Shown here in pieces: positions 1-8,791 of a stretch of 64,000 bases of DNA. Within the stretch, counting starts at the first letter, position 1. Each line of letters opens with the position of its first letter. Source of the DNA: Beijerinckiaceae bacterium. GTDB taxonomy: Bacteria; Pseudomonadota; Alphaproteobacteria; Rhizobiales; Beijerinckiaceae. The notes beneath the pieces were generated by a model. The model ran no database searches. It was not told where the DNA came from and saw only the letters and a list, made by a program, of their open reading frames with translations. The DNA lies in NCBI GenBank assembly GCA_004564215.1, contig CP024846.1:2418001-2482000 (forward strand), read 5' to 3'. Both the position numbers and the translations under genes were made by a program.

Positions 1-205
1 ATCGGGGCGGACAAGGCGAAAAATGATTTTCTCGTTCATCAACAGGGAACCAACCATGTCCACCATGAATATCGGGTGAAGGAAATCACAGACTTATCAT
101 CTCATTATACCAGTCTCACGCTTATTTTACGAGATTGCGGTCGGCCAGGGCCTGCGCAATTACCTTGCCACTTTTCTGTTCCCGAGGAACCCGCTAGAAG
201 GGCGC

Positions 206-937
206 ATGACGCATGATGTTACCCTCCCTGCTGCCGCGCTTGCGGGGCTTTTGTCTTTTCTCAGCCCTTGCGTGCTGCCGCTGGTGCCGCCCTATCTGAC
301 CTTTATCGCCGGAACAACCATAGAAGAGGTTGCCACGCGGCGCGAGGCCCGGGCACGGCGCGATATTTTCCTCGCCTCCCTGCTTTTCATCCTCGGCTTT
401 TCGACGGTGTTCGTAGGTCTCGGCGCGACGGCCTCGGCCTTTGGTCAGGTCTTGCACGAATATTTCGCGCGTCTTTCGCTCCTGGCCGGGGTCGCAATCA
501 TCGTGATGGGATTGCATTTTCTGGGCGTTTTTAAGTTTGCCTTGCTCTATCGCGAGGCACGGGTCGACGTCCAAAAGCCGGTGGGGATTTGGGGCGCCTT
601 TGTCATGGGGCTGGCTTTCGGTTTCGGCTGGACGCCGTGCATCGGTCCCATTCTTGCCGCGATTCTTGCAGTGGCCGCTTCGCAGGATACGATCGGCAAA
701 GGCATAGCATTGCTGGCCGCTTATTCGAGCGGGCTTGGCCTGCCATTTTTGTTGGCCGCGTTGGCGATCGAACCCTTCATCCGGGTCATCAAACGGTTCC
801 GGCCCTACTTCGGGGCCCTGGAACGGGTCATTGGCGTCCTCCTCGTGGCCACGGGGATCGCCTTCCTGACCGGATCGGTCCAGGATCTCTCGGCCTGGCT
901 GTTGCAGACCTTTCCAGGCCTTGCCAATTTGGGTTAG
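206..937 (+). CDS. ccdA: CcdA-type cytochrome c biogenesis / thiol-disulfide transporter
   Basis: A 243-residue polytopic inner-membrane protein of the CcdA/DsbD-gamma family, which passes electrons from cytoplasmic thioredoxin across the membrane to periplasmic thiols, for example for haem attachment to c-type cytochromes. The two redox cysteines sit in the expected repeated helices: Cys22 in the motif LSPCVLPLVPPY and Cys145 in WTPCIGPI. About six hydrophobic segments are visible. The ATG at 206 follows a GAAGG stretch and gives the usual short N-terminus directly before the first redox helix. The frame stays open upstream to about base 80 without an ATG. It is convergent with livK, 17 bases away. 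Family assignment is firm; the exact electron acceptor cannot be read. Confidence 0.93.
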   Translation: MTHDVTLPAAALAGLLSFLSPCVLPLVPPYLTFIAGTTIEEVATRREARARRDIFLASLLFILGFSTVFVGLGATASAFGQVLHEYFARLSLLAGVAIIVMGLHFLGVFKFALLYREARVDVQKPVGIWGAFVMGLAFGFGWTPCIGPILAAILAVAASQDTIGKGIALLAAYSSGLGLPFLLAALAIEPFIRVIKRFRPYFGALERVIGVLLVATGIAFLTGSVQDLSAWLLQTFPGLANLG

Positions 938-954
938 GCCACCGCCTCGCAGGC

Positions 955-2079
955 CTAATTGGCGAGCTCGTAATAGCTGATCCTTCCGTCGGGGCCTTTT
1001 TTCCAAACATAGACGACATAGTCGGTCCGCATGACGTCGCCCTTTTTGTCATAGCTGAGTTCGCCGATCACGGTCTTAAAGATCATGCCGGAATGCATCG
1101 TCTTCGCCATCTCCAAGGGATCGATGGATTTCGCCGCCTCGGCGGCTTGTTTCATGATTTCGACGGCGGCATAGGAATAGAGCGTGTAGGTTTCCGGATT
1201 GAAATTCTTGGCCTGGAATTCCTGGACCACCCGCGCCGCATCCGGCCGGTTGCGAGGGTCGGGCGGAAACGTCATGAAGGTCCCTTCGACTCCCGGGCCG
1301 CCTATGGCGGCGAATTCATCCGAGGCGATTCCATCGCCAGCCATCATGACTGTGTCGACGCCCTGATCGCGCATTTGGCGCACAAGCAGTCCCGCCTCGG
1401 TATGGACACCGCCCCAATACACAATGTCGGCCTGCGATTCTTTGATCTTCGAGACGATGGCGGAATAATCCTTCTCGCCCTTGTTGAGGCCCTCGTAGAG
1501 AGCCACTTTGATGCCCATTGCATCGAGATTCTTGCGGGTTTCATCGGCCAGGCCTTTTCCGTACGTGCTCTTGTCGTGAATGATCGCGATTGCCTTTGGT
1601 TTTCGGCTGGCGAGAAAACCTGCGGCGACGATCCCTTGCTGATCGTCCCGCCCGCAGGTTCTGAAAACCGTTTCGAGTCCGCGTTCGGTGATGAGCGGAT
1701 TGGTCGAGCCGGGCGTAATATTCAGAATATTATTTTCGGCATAGATCGTCGAAGTGGGCATGGTGACGCTGGAATTGAAGTGCCCGACAACGAGGCTGAC
1801 TTCCTCGCCTACGAATTTATTGGCAACGGATACGCCTTGCTTGGGGTCGGCCGCATCGTCGCCGATCGAGAGGATCAATTGCTGGCCGAGAACGCCTCCC
1901 GACTCATTGATGTCCTCGACCGCCTGCTCGACGCCTCGACTCAATTGTCCGCCGAATGTCGCGTCGGGGCCGGTGATCGGCCCGCCGACGCCGACCCTGA
2001 TCTGCGCATGGGCAGCCGGCACGCAGCCCATGCCGATCGTGTAGGCGAGCGCTACAAAGACGGCGCGTGACCCCTTCAT
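955..2079 (-). CDS. livK: Branched-chain amino-acid ABC transporter, periplasmic binding protein
   Basis: A 374-residue periplasmic Leu/Ile/Val-type binding protein (type I fold). The ATG at 2079 gives a clean signal peptide with an AHA/Q cleavage site after residue 25, and the mature protein begins with the typical IRVGVGGPITG strand. Later motifs are the GDDAADPKQGVSVANKF segment, the VGHFNSSVTMP ligand-binding region and a C-terminal domain ending YYELAN. It is the last gene of the leftward liv operon, 133 bases beyond the small DUF6867 gene, so it may be partly expressed on its own. The ligand could be a branched-chain amino acid, an amide or urea; the sequence does not decide. Confidence 0.92.
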   Translation of the reverse strand: MKGSRAVFVALAYTIGMGCVPAAHAQIRVGVGGPITGPDATFGGQLSRGVEQAVEDINESGGVLGQQLILSIGDDAADPKQGVSVANKFVGEEVSLVVGHFNSSVTMPTSTIYAENNILNITPGSTNPLITERGLETVFRTCGRDDQQGIVAAGFLASRKPKAIAIIHDKSTYGKGLADETRKNLDAMGIKVALYEGLNKGEKDYSAIVSKIKESQADIVYWGGVHTEAGLLVRQMRDQGVDTVMMAGDGIASDEFAAIGGPGVEGTFMTFPPDPRNRPDAARVVQEFQAKNFNPETYTLYSYAAVEIMKQAAEAAKSIDPLEMAKTMHSGMIFKTVIGELSYDKKGDVMRTDYVVYVWKKGPDGRISYYELAN

Positions 2080-2212
2080 GCAAATCGTCTCTTTGCAGGT
2101 TTGCTCAAAGGCGCGCCTCCGAATGTTCACAGCGGGGTCCGCTCGGGCAATTGAACGGGCGTCTGCATTGTTGCTCCTTGAGAGGACGGTGCTCCGGTCG
2201 ACAACGGCAAAC

Positions 2213-2545
2213 CTATCTTTTTCTCTGCGGCAGCCAGCCGTACTGACAGCGCATCTGCATTTTCCGTGTAAGTGTAAAACCGAGAAACGCCGATGCGAGA
2301 GCCACGACATAATCCGCGACGAAATCCGGCCAGGACAGAAGCGTTTCATCGAAGAGCGCATAATGCAGGAAACGGACGCCGGCGGCGATAGGAACCATAG
2401 GCAGAAGCAGGTAATAAAGCGGCCGCCAATGCTTAGCGAGGGCGCGTCCGGCCGCAAAGGCGGCGGCGCCGCCGAGCGCAACGCTGAGGCCAAGAAAGAC
2501 AAGGAGAGCTTTGACGCCGGCTGCGAGGAAAAACATACCGCTCAA
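2213..2545 (-). CDS. Small three-helix membrane protein of the liv operon (DUF6867-like)
   Basis: A 110-residue integral membrane protein with three or so hydrophobic helices (about residues 4-32, 40-62 and 75-93) and a basic, arginine- and lysine-rich C-terminus, so probably cytoplasmic at that end. Its start codon overlaps the end of livF by four bases, which implies translational coupling, and it lies between the ATPase genes and the binding-protein gene. I recall such a protein linked to liv operons in rhizobia under the name DUF6867; no biochemical role is known to me. Its position suggests an accessory or stability subunit of the transporter. That role is inference. Confidence 0.75.
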   Translation of the reverse strand: MSGMFFLAAGVKALLVFLGLSVALGGAAAFAAGRALAKHWRPLYYLLLPMVPIAAGVRFLHYALFDETLLSWPDFVADYVVALASAFLGFTLTRKMQMRCQYGWLPQRKR

Positions 2546-3276
2546 TGGCCCCCCTCGAGATAGGCGGACCGGATTTCGGGCCGCGCGAGAAGCTCGCCGC
2601 CGCTGCCCGAGAGAGAGATAAGCCCGTTGACCATCACATAGCCGCGATGGGCGAGCCTTAGCGCATGATAGGCGTTCTGTTCGACGAGGAAAACGGTAAG
2701 CCCTTCCTGTCGGTTCAGATCGGCAATCACGCTGAATATCTGCTTGACCATCAAGGGGGCCAATCCGAGCGAAGGTTCGTCGAGCATGAGAAGACGGGGC
2801 CGGCTCATCAGGGCACGGCCGATCGCGAGCATCTGTTGCTCACCGCCAGACAATGTGCCGCCGCTTTGGCTGACCCGGTCCTTCAAGTGCGGAAAGATCG
2901 AGAAAATCCGTTCGAGGTCCGACGCGAAATGGGTGCGTGGCTGCATCGCGGCCCCCATTTGCAAATTCTCATAGACCGTCATGCGCGGAAAAATTCTTCG
3001 GCCTTCGGGTGCCAGCGCCAAACCGAGCCGGGCGATCGCATGGGTTGGCATCTGCGTAATGTCGTGCCCGTCGAACAGGATGCGGCCTTCTCGGGCGCGC
3101 GGATTGCCGAAGATCGTCATCATCAAAGTTGTCTTGCCGGCGCCATTGGCGCCGATCAGGGTCACGATCTCGCCTTCATGGATTTCGACGTCGACGCCTT
3201 TCAGGGCGATGATATTGCCATAAAAAGCCTTGAGCCCGCGTGCCGACAGCAAGACTCCTGCGGAGGCGTTGTTCAT
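2542..3276 (-). CDS. livF: Branched-chain amino-acid ABC transporter ATP-binding protein LivF
   Basis: A 244-residue ABC ATPase of the LivF type, one of the two nucleotide-binding subunits that drive uptake. Visible motifs in order: Walker A (GANGAGKTT), the APEGRRIF stretch typical of LivF at the Q-loop region, the signature LSGGEQQ, and Walker B (LLMLDEPS) followed by the switch histidine region. Length is normal. Start and stop overlap the neighbours by four bases on both sides (ATGA arrangements with livG and with the DUF6867 gene), so the genes are translationally coupled. Confidence 0.95.
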   Translation of the reverse strand: MNNASAGVLLSARGLKAFYGNIIALKGVDVEIHEGEIVTLIGANGAGKTTLMMTIFGNPRAREGRILFDGHDITQMPTHAIARLGLALAPEGRRIFPRMTVYENLQMGAAMQPRTHFASDLERIFSIFPHLKDRVSQSGGTLSGGEQQMLAIGRALMSRPRLLMLDEPSLGLAPLMVKQIFSVIADLNRQEGLTVFLVEQNAYHALRLAHRGYVMVNGLISLSGSGGELLARPEIRSAYLEGGH

Positions 3277-4157
3277 GGTGTCGATCCGCCAACCGGGAAA
3301 ATCTCGGCTTCAGCGTCCACGCCGAGATAGGCTTTGATCACCCGATCATCTTCGCGAACAGCGTTCGGCGTGCCGTCCGCGATCTTCACACCGTGATCAA
3401 GGACGACGACATGATCTGAGATTTCCATGACCACCGACATATCGTGCTCGATGAGAAGGATAGAGGTGGCGTGCTCGTCTCGAATTTCCAGAAGCAGTCG
3501 CTTGAGTTCGGCCGATTCGCGTGGGTTCAGTCCCGCCGCCGGTTCATCGAGGCAGAGAAGGGTCGGCGCGGTACACATCGCCCGCCCGATCTCGAGGCGC
3601 CGTTGGGCGCCGTAGGGAAGCTCTCCAGCCGGATCGTCGGCGCGGGAAAGGAGATCAAGCTTTTCGAGCCAATAGCGCGCCGTTTGAAGCGCTTGCGCTG
3701 TTCTCCTTCGGTCGGTGCCAAAGCCTGGCATGGTGAGCAGAAAATTATGCTGCGCGACGATGAGATTTTCGATCAGGGTCATGCCGGCAAACAGCCGGAT
3801 GTTCTGAAAACTGCGTGCGACGCCGGCATGGCGCGCAATCTCGAAATCGGCCATGCGTTCGAGAAGGAACACTGCGCCTTGGTTGGTTTTGCTGAAGCGC
3901 TTGCCGCTGCGCGTCAAGGCCAGCACAGCCTCCGGCGTGACAGAGTCCCCGCGGGCTAGGACGAGGCGCCCGCTCGTTGGCTTGTAGAAGCCAGTGACGC
4001 AATTGAACACGGTCGTCTTGCCGGCGCCATTCGGGCCGATCAAGGCCGTGATGTCGCCGCGCCCGACGGAAAGCGAGAGATCCTCGACGGCGGTGACGCC
4101 GCCGAAATGCATGGTCAAATGGTCGATTGAAAGTAGCGGCGGATCAGCCAAGCGCAT
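3273..4157 (-). CDS. livG: Branched-chain amino-acid ABC transporter ATP-binding protein LivG
   Basis: A 294-residue ABC ATPase, the partner of LivF. Walker A is GPNGAGKTT near residue 40; the Q-loop segment RSFQNIRLF, a modified signature LPYGAQRRLEIGRAM and Walker B LLCLDEPAAGLNP follow. It is about 40 residues longer than enteric LivG. The extra length lies between Walker A and the Q-loop (TRSGKRFSKTNQGAVFLLERM and around), an insertion I associate with alphaproteobacterial LivG. The start overlaps the livM stop by one base. Confidence 0.95.
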   Translation of the reverse strand: MRLADPPLLSIDHLTMHFGGVTAVEDLSLSVGRGDITALIGPNGAGKTTVFNCVTGFYKPTSGRLVLARGDSVTPEAVLALTRSGKRFSKTNQGAVFLLERMADFEIARHAGVARSFQNIRLFAGMTLIENLIVAQHNFLLTMPGFGTDRRRTAQALQTARYWLEKLDLLSRADDPAGELPYGAQRRLEIGRAMCTAPTLLCLDEPAAGLNPRESAELKRLLLEIRDEHATSILLIEHDMSVVMEISDHVVVLDHGVKIADGTPNAVREDDRVIKAYLGVDAEAEIFPVGGSTP

Positions 4158-5539
4158 TAGCCGTGACCTTCCCCCGCAAGTGGTCCGGTCACGGGTTTTT
4201 CCTTGGTGAGAAAGATTGAGGGTGTGCGGAAAGCGACCAGACCGCGCGGCTTCCAGTTCATCATGACGACCATGGCCATACCGACGATGAGCATCCGATA
4301 TTGCGCCGGATCGAAAGCATTGCCGAAGAGGTGCCTAAGGCTGCCCATTTCCCGCAAGAGCTCCGTGCCGCCGATAATGCCGAAGGCGGCCAGGGCGACG
4401 CCAAGCTGAGAGCCCTGGCCGCCCAGTACGACAATAGCGAGGATCGTTGCCGATTCGATAAAGGTAAAACTTGAGGGAGAGACGAAATTCTGCCGGGCCA
4501 CGAAGAGGGCTCCGGCAATGCCGGCAATAAAGGCTCCGAGCGCAAAGGCGGTGAGCTTTGTCGTCACAGTGTTGATGCCGAGCGAACGGCAGGCTATTTC
4601 ATCCTCCCTCAAGGCCTCCCAAGCGCGCCCGATGGGATGACGGCGCAGGCGCGAGGTCAATGCATTGGTCAAGAGAGCCAGGGCGAGAATCAGAAAATAG
4701 AGAAAGACGACACGGTGGATCGGCAAATATTTGAGGTGGAAGAGTGCCGCAAAGCCATCGGGTCCGGGGATGAAAGGCCAGCCGAAAAAGTCTATCCGCG
4801 GAATCGATCCGATACCGGCATCGCCATTGGTCAAGGCGGTCCAATTGACGAGAACGATGCGGATGATTTCGCCAAAGGCCAGCGTGACGACAGCCAGATA
4901 ATCGCCGCGCAGCCGCAGCACGGGAAAGCCGAGCAAAGTCCCCCAAATCGCGGCGAGACCACCGGCGACGGGTAGGCAGAGCCAGAACGACCATCCCCAT
5001 GTTGTGGAGAGGAGTGCGTAGGAATAGGCACCCACCGCATAGAAGGCCACATAGCCAAGATCGAGAAGACCGGCGAGCCCCACGACGATGTTCAAGCCCC
5101 AGCCGAGCATGACATAGAGCAGGATTTGGATGCCGTAATTATCGATCCATTTGAGCGAACCCGCCGGTCCCGCCAGATAAAGCGAGACAAAGGGGAAAGC
5201 GATAAGAGCAGCGACACCCGCGCTTGTAGCAAAACGGGAAAGTCCCGACAACGCGGAAATGATGTGTTGGGAGGACTTGCGGATTGCCTGGGGGACGGCG
5301 ATGCGGCGCGCAAACATAAGGCCGAGAAAACGCAAGATAAAGGTCGCCGCAACGGCTATGAAGACGGCAAACCAGCGCTCCTTTAGAACGAGCTGGTGAG
5401 AAAAATCCGCTTCCGCCCGATAGGCGAGGATTGGAAAAGACAGCCCGAACATCAGGAGGGCGGCCTTTGAGGCGCCCTTCAAAGCTTCCCAGGCCTTGGC
5501 GTTGGGCTGGTTCGCAGACTCGTCGGAATATCGACTCAT
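4157..5539 (-). CDS. livM: Branched-chain amino-acid ABC transporter permease LivM
   Basis: A 460-residue inner-membrane permease. The C-terminal 320 residues carry the LivM core: GLNIVVGLAGLLDLGYVAFYAVGAY, LRLRGDYLAVVTLAFGEI and the coupling segment around GRAWEALREDEIACRSLGIN that contacts the ATPases. The N-terminal 130 residues hold two further hydrophobic segments, matching the N-terminal extension domain (DUF3382) of long LivM proteins. Start and stop overlap livH and livG. LivH and LivM together form the membrane pore. Confidence 0.95.
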   Translation of the reverse strand: MSRYSDESANQPNAKAWEALKGASKAALLMFGLSFPILAYRAEADFSHQLVLKERWFAVFIAVAATFILRFLGLMFARRIAVPQAIRKSSQHIISALSGLSRFATSAGVAALIAFPFVSLYLAGPAGSLKWIDNYGIQILLYVMLGWGLNIVVGLAGLLDLGYVAFYAVGAYSYALLSTTWGWSFWLCLPVAGGLAAIWGTLLGFPVLRLRGDYLAVVTLAFGEIIRIVLVNWTALTNGDAGIGSIPRIDFFGWPFIPGPDGFAALFHLKYLPIHRVVFLYFLILALALLTNALTSRLRRHPIGRAWEALREDEIACRSLGINTVTTKLTAFALGAFIAGIAGALFVARQNFVSPSSFTFIESATILAIVVLGGQGSQLGVALAAFGIIGGTELLREMGSLRHLFGNAFDPAQYRMLIVGMAMVVMMNWKPRGLVAFRTPSIFLTKEKPVTGPLAGEGHG

Positions 5540-6453
5540 ATTTTCTCGACATCCGGCCGGCCAAACAGGCCCGAAGGCATAAAGATCAATGTCACCGCGA
5601 GGATCGAGAAGGCCGCAACGTCTTTGTAGTCGCTTGAGAAATATGCAGACCAGAAGGTTTCGACGAGGCCGATCAAAAGGCCACCAAGAACCGCTCCTGG
5701 GAGGGAGCCGATCCCGCCAAGGACCGCCGCCGTGAAAGCCTTGATGCCGGGGACGAAACCATCGCCCGAGTTGATCACGCCGTAATACAAGAGATAGAGC
5801 ACGCCGGCGACCGCCGCGAGCGCCGCGCCAATGACGAACGTCAAGGAAATCGTTCGATCGACATCTATGCCCAGAAGCGCCGCCATGTTTCTATCTTGCT
5901 CGCAGGCGCGCTGGGCCCGCCCCAGCGGCGTTTTTTGCACCAGAAACCAAAAGCCGGCGAGGAGCAGCGCGGTCAACACCACGATGAGGATTTGCTTGAA
6001 CGAGAGAGTGACCGCGTAGGGGCCACCTTGAGTTAGCCGCATGACCTCGTTCAGCATTGGGGGGAGAGATTTGTTGCGCGGTCCTTGAACAAGATAAACG
6101 AAGTTCGACAGAAAAATCGACATTCCGATCGCCGAGATCAGCGGAGCCAGCCGAAACGATCCACGGAGGCGGCGATAAGCCAAGCGTTCGATCATATAGC
6201 TCCACAGCGAGGTCAGCGCCATGGCGGCGAAGAGGACTACGATAAAGCTCAATGCGAGAGAGTCGAAACCCAATATCTGCGTCAATGCCAGGTAGATAAT
6301 CAGCGCGATGAAGGCCGACAGCATGAAAACATCGCCGTGAGCGAAATTCACCATTCCGATGATGCCGAAAACCATCGTGTAGCCGATGGCGATCAAACCA
6401 TAGATTGAGCCCAGCGTAATGCCGTTGATCAATTGCTGCAGGAATATCTCCAT
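5536..6453 (-). CDS. livH: Branched-chain amino-acid ABC transporter permease LivH
   Basis: A 305-residue inner-membrane permease and the first gene of the leftward liv operon. The opening EIFLQQLINGITLGSIYGLIAIGYTMVFGIIGMVNFAHGD is the family hallmark. The cytoplasmic coupling loop GRAQRACEQDRNMAALLGIDVD and the C-terminal VLGGIGSLPGAVLGGLLIGL are also present. The operon promoter must lie in the 160 bases between this start and the divergent flavin reductase gene; I see no operator that identifies its regulator. Confidence 0.95.
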   Translation of the reverse strand: MEIFLQQLINGITLGSIYGLIAIGYTMVFGIIGMVNFAHGDVFMLSAFIALIIYLALTQILGFDSLALSFIVVLFAAMALTSLWSYMIERLAYRRLRGSFRLAPLISAIGMSIFLSNFVYLVQGPRNKSLPPMLNEVMRLTQGGPYAVTLSFKQILIVVLTALLLAGFWFLVQKTPLGRAQRACEQDRNMAALLGIDVDRTISLTFVIGAALAAVAGVLYLLYYGVINSGDGFVPGIKAFTAAVLGGIGSLPGAVLGGLLIGLVETFWSAYFSSDYKDVAAFSILAVTLIFMPSGLFGRPDVEKI

Positions 6454-6615
6454 AAAAATCCCTCACAATCGCAAATGTGAAGCTAGAGCATTTTTAAATC
6501 CCGGTAAAACAGCTTTGGCTGGTGTTTGGATAGAGGAACTCTTTGTTTATGATGCGGCGTTTGCTACCTGAGCCTCTGACCTGCTTACGCCGGCTGTTTT
6601 GAGACTTGATGTAAA

Positions 6616-7164
6616 ATGGAGCTTGTTGACGGCATGGACGAATCGAAAAACAGCCGCAAGGAAATAAATGGCCAGCCCGGCCATGGCGTTGATTCCGCGC
6701 GGTTTCGGGAGGCGATGAGCCATGTTGCCGCCTCGGTGCATATTGTCACCACCGATGGGCCGGCCGGACCAGCGGGAATCACCGCGACGTCCGTCGCCTC
6801 GATCGCCGTCGAGCCGCCCATGATGTTGTTCTGCATCAACCGAAACTCGCCGTCGGCGGTCAGAATCGTCGAAAATGGGGTGTTTTGTATCAACACGTTG
6901 TCTCCCTCGGATGAGGCGCTGGCCGATATTTTTGCCGGTCGGACCCAACATCATCTGGAACAGCGATTTACGAGCGGCGAATGGACCAAGCTCGCGACCG
7001 GCGCTCCGGTCTTGACCAGCGCGGTCGCGGTATTCGATTGCCGGCTTGTCGAGGTTAAGGATGTCGCCACCCATTCCATCGTGATTGGTATAGTCGAGGC
7101 CGTCGAATTCGGGCCGGAATTGACCAACCTTACTTATGCCCACCGCAAATATAGGGCGATCTGA
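6616..7164 (+). CDS. Flavin reductase family protein (RutF/HpaC-like)
   Basis: A 182-residue member of the NAD(P)H:flavin oxidoreductase family that supplies reduced FMN or FAD to two-component monooxygenases. Residues about 27-175 cover the split-barrel FMN-binding domain: FREAMSHVAASVHIVTTDG, the flavin-contacting GITATSVASIAVEPPMMLFCIN and the C-terminal HRKY. No monooxygenase component lies nearby, so the partner enzyme is unknown. The start at 6616 gives about 25 polar residues before the domain; the later ATG (MDESKN) is an alternative. A GGAAC box lies 77 bases upstream with CGTT after 18 bases, one more than the usual EcfG spacing. Confidence 0.85.
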   Translation: MELVDGMDESKNSRKEINGQPGHGVDSARFREAMSHVAASVHIVTTDGPAGPAGITATSVASIAVEPPMMLFCINRNSPSAVRIVENGVFCINTLSPSDEALADIFAGRTQHHLEQRFTSGEWTKLATGAPVLTSAVAVFDCRLVEVKDVATHSIVIGIVEAVEFGPELTNLTYAHRKYRAI

Positions 7165-7441
7165 AGCAGGCGGGCGCTGCGAAAACGCAGTCACCGGCGC
7201 CGGGCCTTGTCCAGAGCCTTTTGGAGTGCGAGCCATCCCTAGGATTCGCGTTCGAGGATGAGACCAAGCTGCAACACGGGCGAAATTTCGTATTCCGGCA
7301 CGCGGCTTGCCTAACTCTCAATCGCAACTCTGTATTAATATGACGCGTTGTTGAATGAGACATGGGCACCGCTGGCGGCCTCCGGGCGCCTGAGCGATGC
7401 GGCGAAATCTGCCTGCGGGCGTTACGAGCGCGGAGGTTAAA

Positions 7442-7741
7442 ATGATCGATACCAAACGGATTGAGACACGCGAGCCATCCCCGGATTTTATCAAGCAGCT
7501 TGCCGGCTATGGCCTCACCACCGCGCAAATTCTCTACCATTTGCCTGATCATCCGCGCCTGCTGCAGGCCTATATTTGGCAAGACTACGACGTCGCGCCG
7601 GATTTCCCGACCCTGATCAAATTTCTGACATTCTGGAAGGAAAAGCTCGACGGTCCGCTGCACAGCGTGGTGGTTGGGCACGCAAAGCTCATCAAGCCGG
7701 CCGAAATCAAGACGCTGGATGGAGAGTTCCGGCTGCATTAG
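7442..7741 (+). CDS. usg: Usg family protein
   Basis: A 99-residue protein matching the alphaproteobacterial Usg family: DFIKQLAGYGLTTAQILYHLPDHPRLLQ, then WQDYDVAPDFPTLIKFLTFWKEKLDGPLHSV and a closing DGEFRLH. Usg has been linked by name to tryptophan biosynthesis (a putative phosphoribosylanthranilate isomerase companion), but its activity is unproven and no trp gene is nearby. The ATG at 7442 is preceded by GGAGG at suitable spacing and is preferred over an in-frame ATG at 7397. The stop codon TAG at 7739 is the first part of a palindromic repeat element, so the repeat may have supplied the present end. Confidence 0.88.
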   Translation: MIDTKRIETREPSPDFIKQLAGYGLTTAQILYHLPDHPRLLQAYIWQDYDVAPDFPTLIKFLTFWKEKLDGPLHSVVVGHAKLIKPAEIKTLDGEFRLH

Positions 7742-7810
7742 AGCGGGATGAGGAAAAGTGGAAGCCGGTTTTCCGCCCGCATCCCGCTCTAAACTTTTGG
7801 AATCGATCAC
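7739..7810. repeat. Palindromic intergenic repeat, copy 1 (type B hairpin)
   Basis: A 49-base imperfect palindrome at 7741-7789 starts with GAGCGGGATG and ends with its complement CATCCCGCTC. A linker AAACTTTTGGAATCGATCAC follows to about 7810. The same 72-base block occurs inverted at 40261-40332 with about two mismatches. It fits the short palindromic repeats scattered through rhizobial genomes. It lies directly after usg and could act as a transcript 3-prime end hairpin. Confidence 0.85.
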
Positions 7811-7930
7811 TTGGGTTTGCAAGCGCGCGGGCCTTCGCGCACAGGCGATCCGGCGTCCCGAAAGCAAAGAACACGCTTTGCACGCAAGGTGGCACACAAA
7901 AACTGCTTTGGCCGACAGGCGCGCGCCTGC

Positions 7931-8638
7931 CTAGATGAGCCGCAATCCCTTCAGGCTCGCATGGCCGTGCCTGCCGATGATCAGATGGTCATGCACCACG
8001 ATATTCAACGGCTTGCCGACGGCGATGATCTGATGTGTCAGATGGATGTCGTCGGTTGACGGCTGCGGATCGCCTGATGGATGATTATGGACCAGGATGA
8101 TTGCCGACGCGCTGAGTTCGAGCGCGCGCCGCATGATCTCCCTTGGGTAGACCGGGGCATGGTCGACGGTGCCGATGCCCTGGACCTCATCGGCGATCAG
8201 AAAATTTTTCTTGTCGAGAAAGAGCACGCGAAACTCCTCCCGGTCTAGGTAGGCCATTGCTGTTCGGCAATAATCGACGACCGCGCTGAAGCTCGACATC
8301 GACGGCCGCTTTTCGATCGAGGATTTGGCGAAGCGTTTTGCCGCCGCCTCGACGATCTTCAGCTCGATAATCGCGGCGTCGCCGAGACCATCGATTTCCC
8401 GTAACCGCTCCGGCCGCGCCGCTACGACTTCGGCAAAGGATCCAAATCGCGCGATCAGTGTTTTCGCGAGTGGTTTGACATCCCGCCGCGGCATGGCGCG
8501 AAACAGAATCAGTTCGAGCAGTTCATAATCGCCCAAGGCATCGGCGCCGCCCTTGCGGAACCTTTCCCGCAAACGCTCCCGATGCCCCAAATAATGCGGC
8601 GGGTCGGACTCTGCCTCCTCCGCCTGCGTCTTTGTCAT
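7931..8638 (-). CDS. radC: RadC family protein (JAB/MPN metalloprotease-like domain)
   Basis: A 235-residue RadC/UPF0758 protein. The N-terminal third carries a helix-hairpin-helix-like region ([12 protein letters not shown] and [22 protein letters not shown]). The C-terminal domain is a JAMM/MPN fold with metal ligands visible: His184 and His186 in VHNHPSGDP, and Asp197 in the PSTDD segment. The family was once linked to DNA repair but its real substrate is unknown. Start ATG at 8638. In related genomes radC often follows map; here the map gene lies 1.9 kb upstream while decayed map sequence sits directly before radC. Confidence 0.92.
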   Translation of the reverse strand: MTKTQAEEAESDPPHYLGHRERLRERFRKGGADALGDYELLELILFRAMPRRDVKPLAKTLIARFGSFAEVVAARPERLREIDGLGDAAIIELKIVEAAAKRFAKSSIEKRPSMSSFSAVVDYCRTAMAYLDREEFRVLFLDKKNFLIADEVQGIGTVDHAPVYPREIMRRALELSASAIILVHNHPSGDPQPSTDDIHLTHQIIAVGKPLNIVVHDHLIIGRHGHASLKGLRLI

Positions 8639-8664
8639 GCTGGCGGGGCCGAGGAAGAGGGCAG

Positions 8665-8754
8665 ATGGCGCAAATTTTTCGGCGACAAGCGAACGCCTCC
8701 ACGCGAGGGTTGATCAATTCGGCGTCAACTTAATCTATTGTTGCATTGAAACAA
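8665..8754 (-). pseudogene. Remnant of a second map copy: promoter region fused to gene tail
   Basis: Two short blocks resemble the map locus in the same order and orientation. Bases 8665-8698 match 10550-10584, the end of the map coding region, at about 30 of 35 positions with a one-base deletion that breaks the frame. Bases 8707-8754 match 11389-11436, the map upstream region, at 41 of 48 positions. About 800 bases of coding sequence that separate them at the intact locus are missing. I read this as a duplicated map gene that lost its middle, leaving its leader to drive radC. Confidence 0.7.
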
Positions 8755-8791
8755 AGATCGCCCGCGCGCTCTCCGTCCTGTCGGTCCGGGC

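Noticed and set aside
1..205. End of an upstream gene fused in frame with ccdA
   Set aside because: The frame is open from about base 80 but has no ATG and no recognisable domain; the ATG at 206 fits the family start.
589..2070. Long plus-strand open frame opposite livK (493 codons)
   Set aside because: It has no recognisable domains, overlaps the end of ccdA and lies fully antisense to the well-supported livK gene; it is a by-product of GC-rich codon bias.
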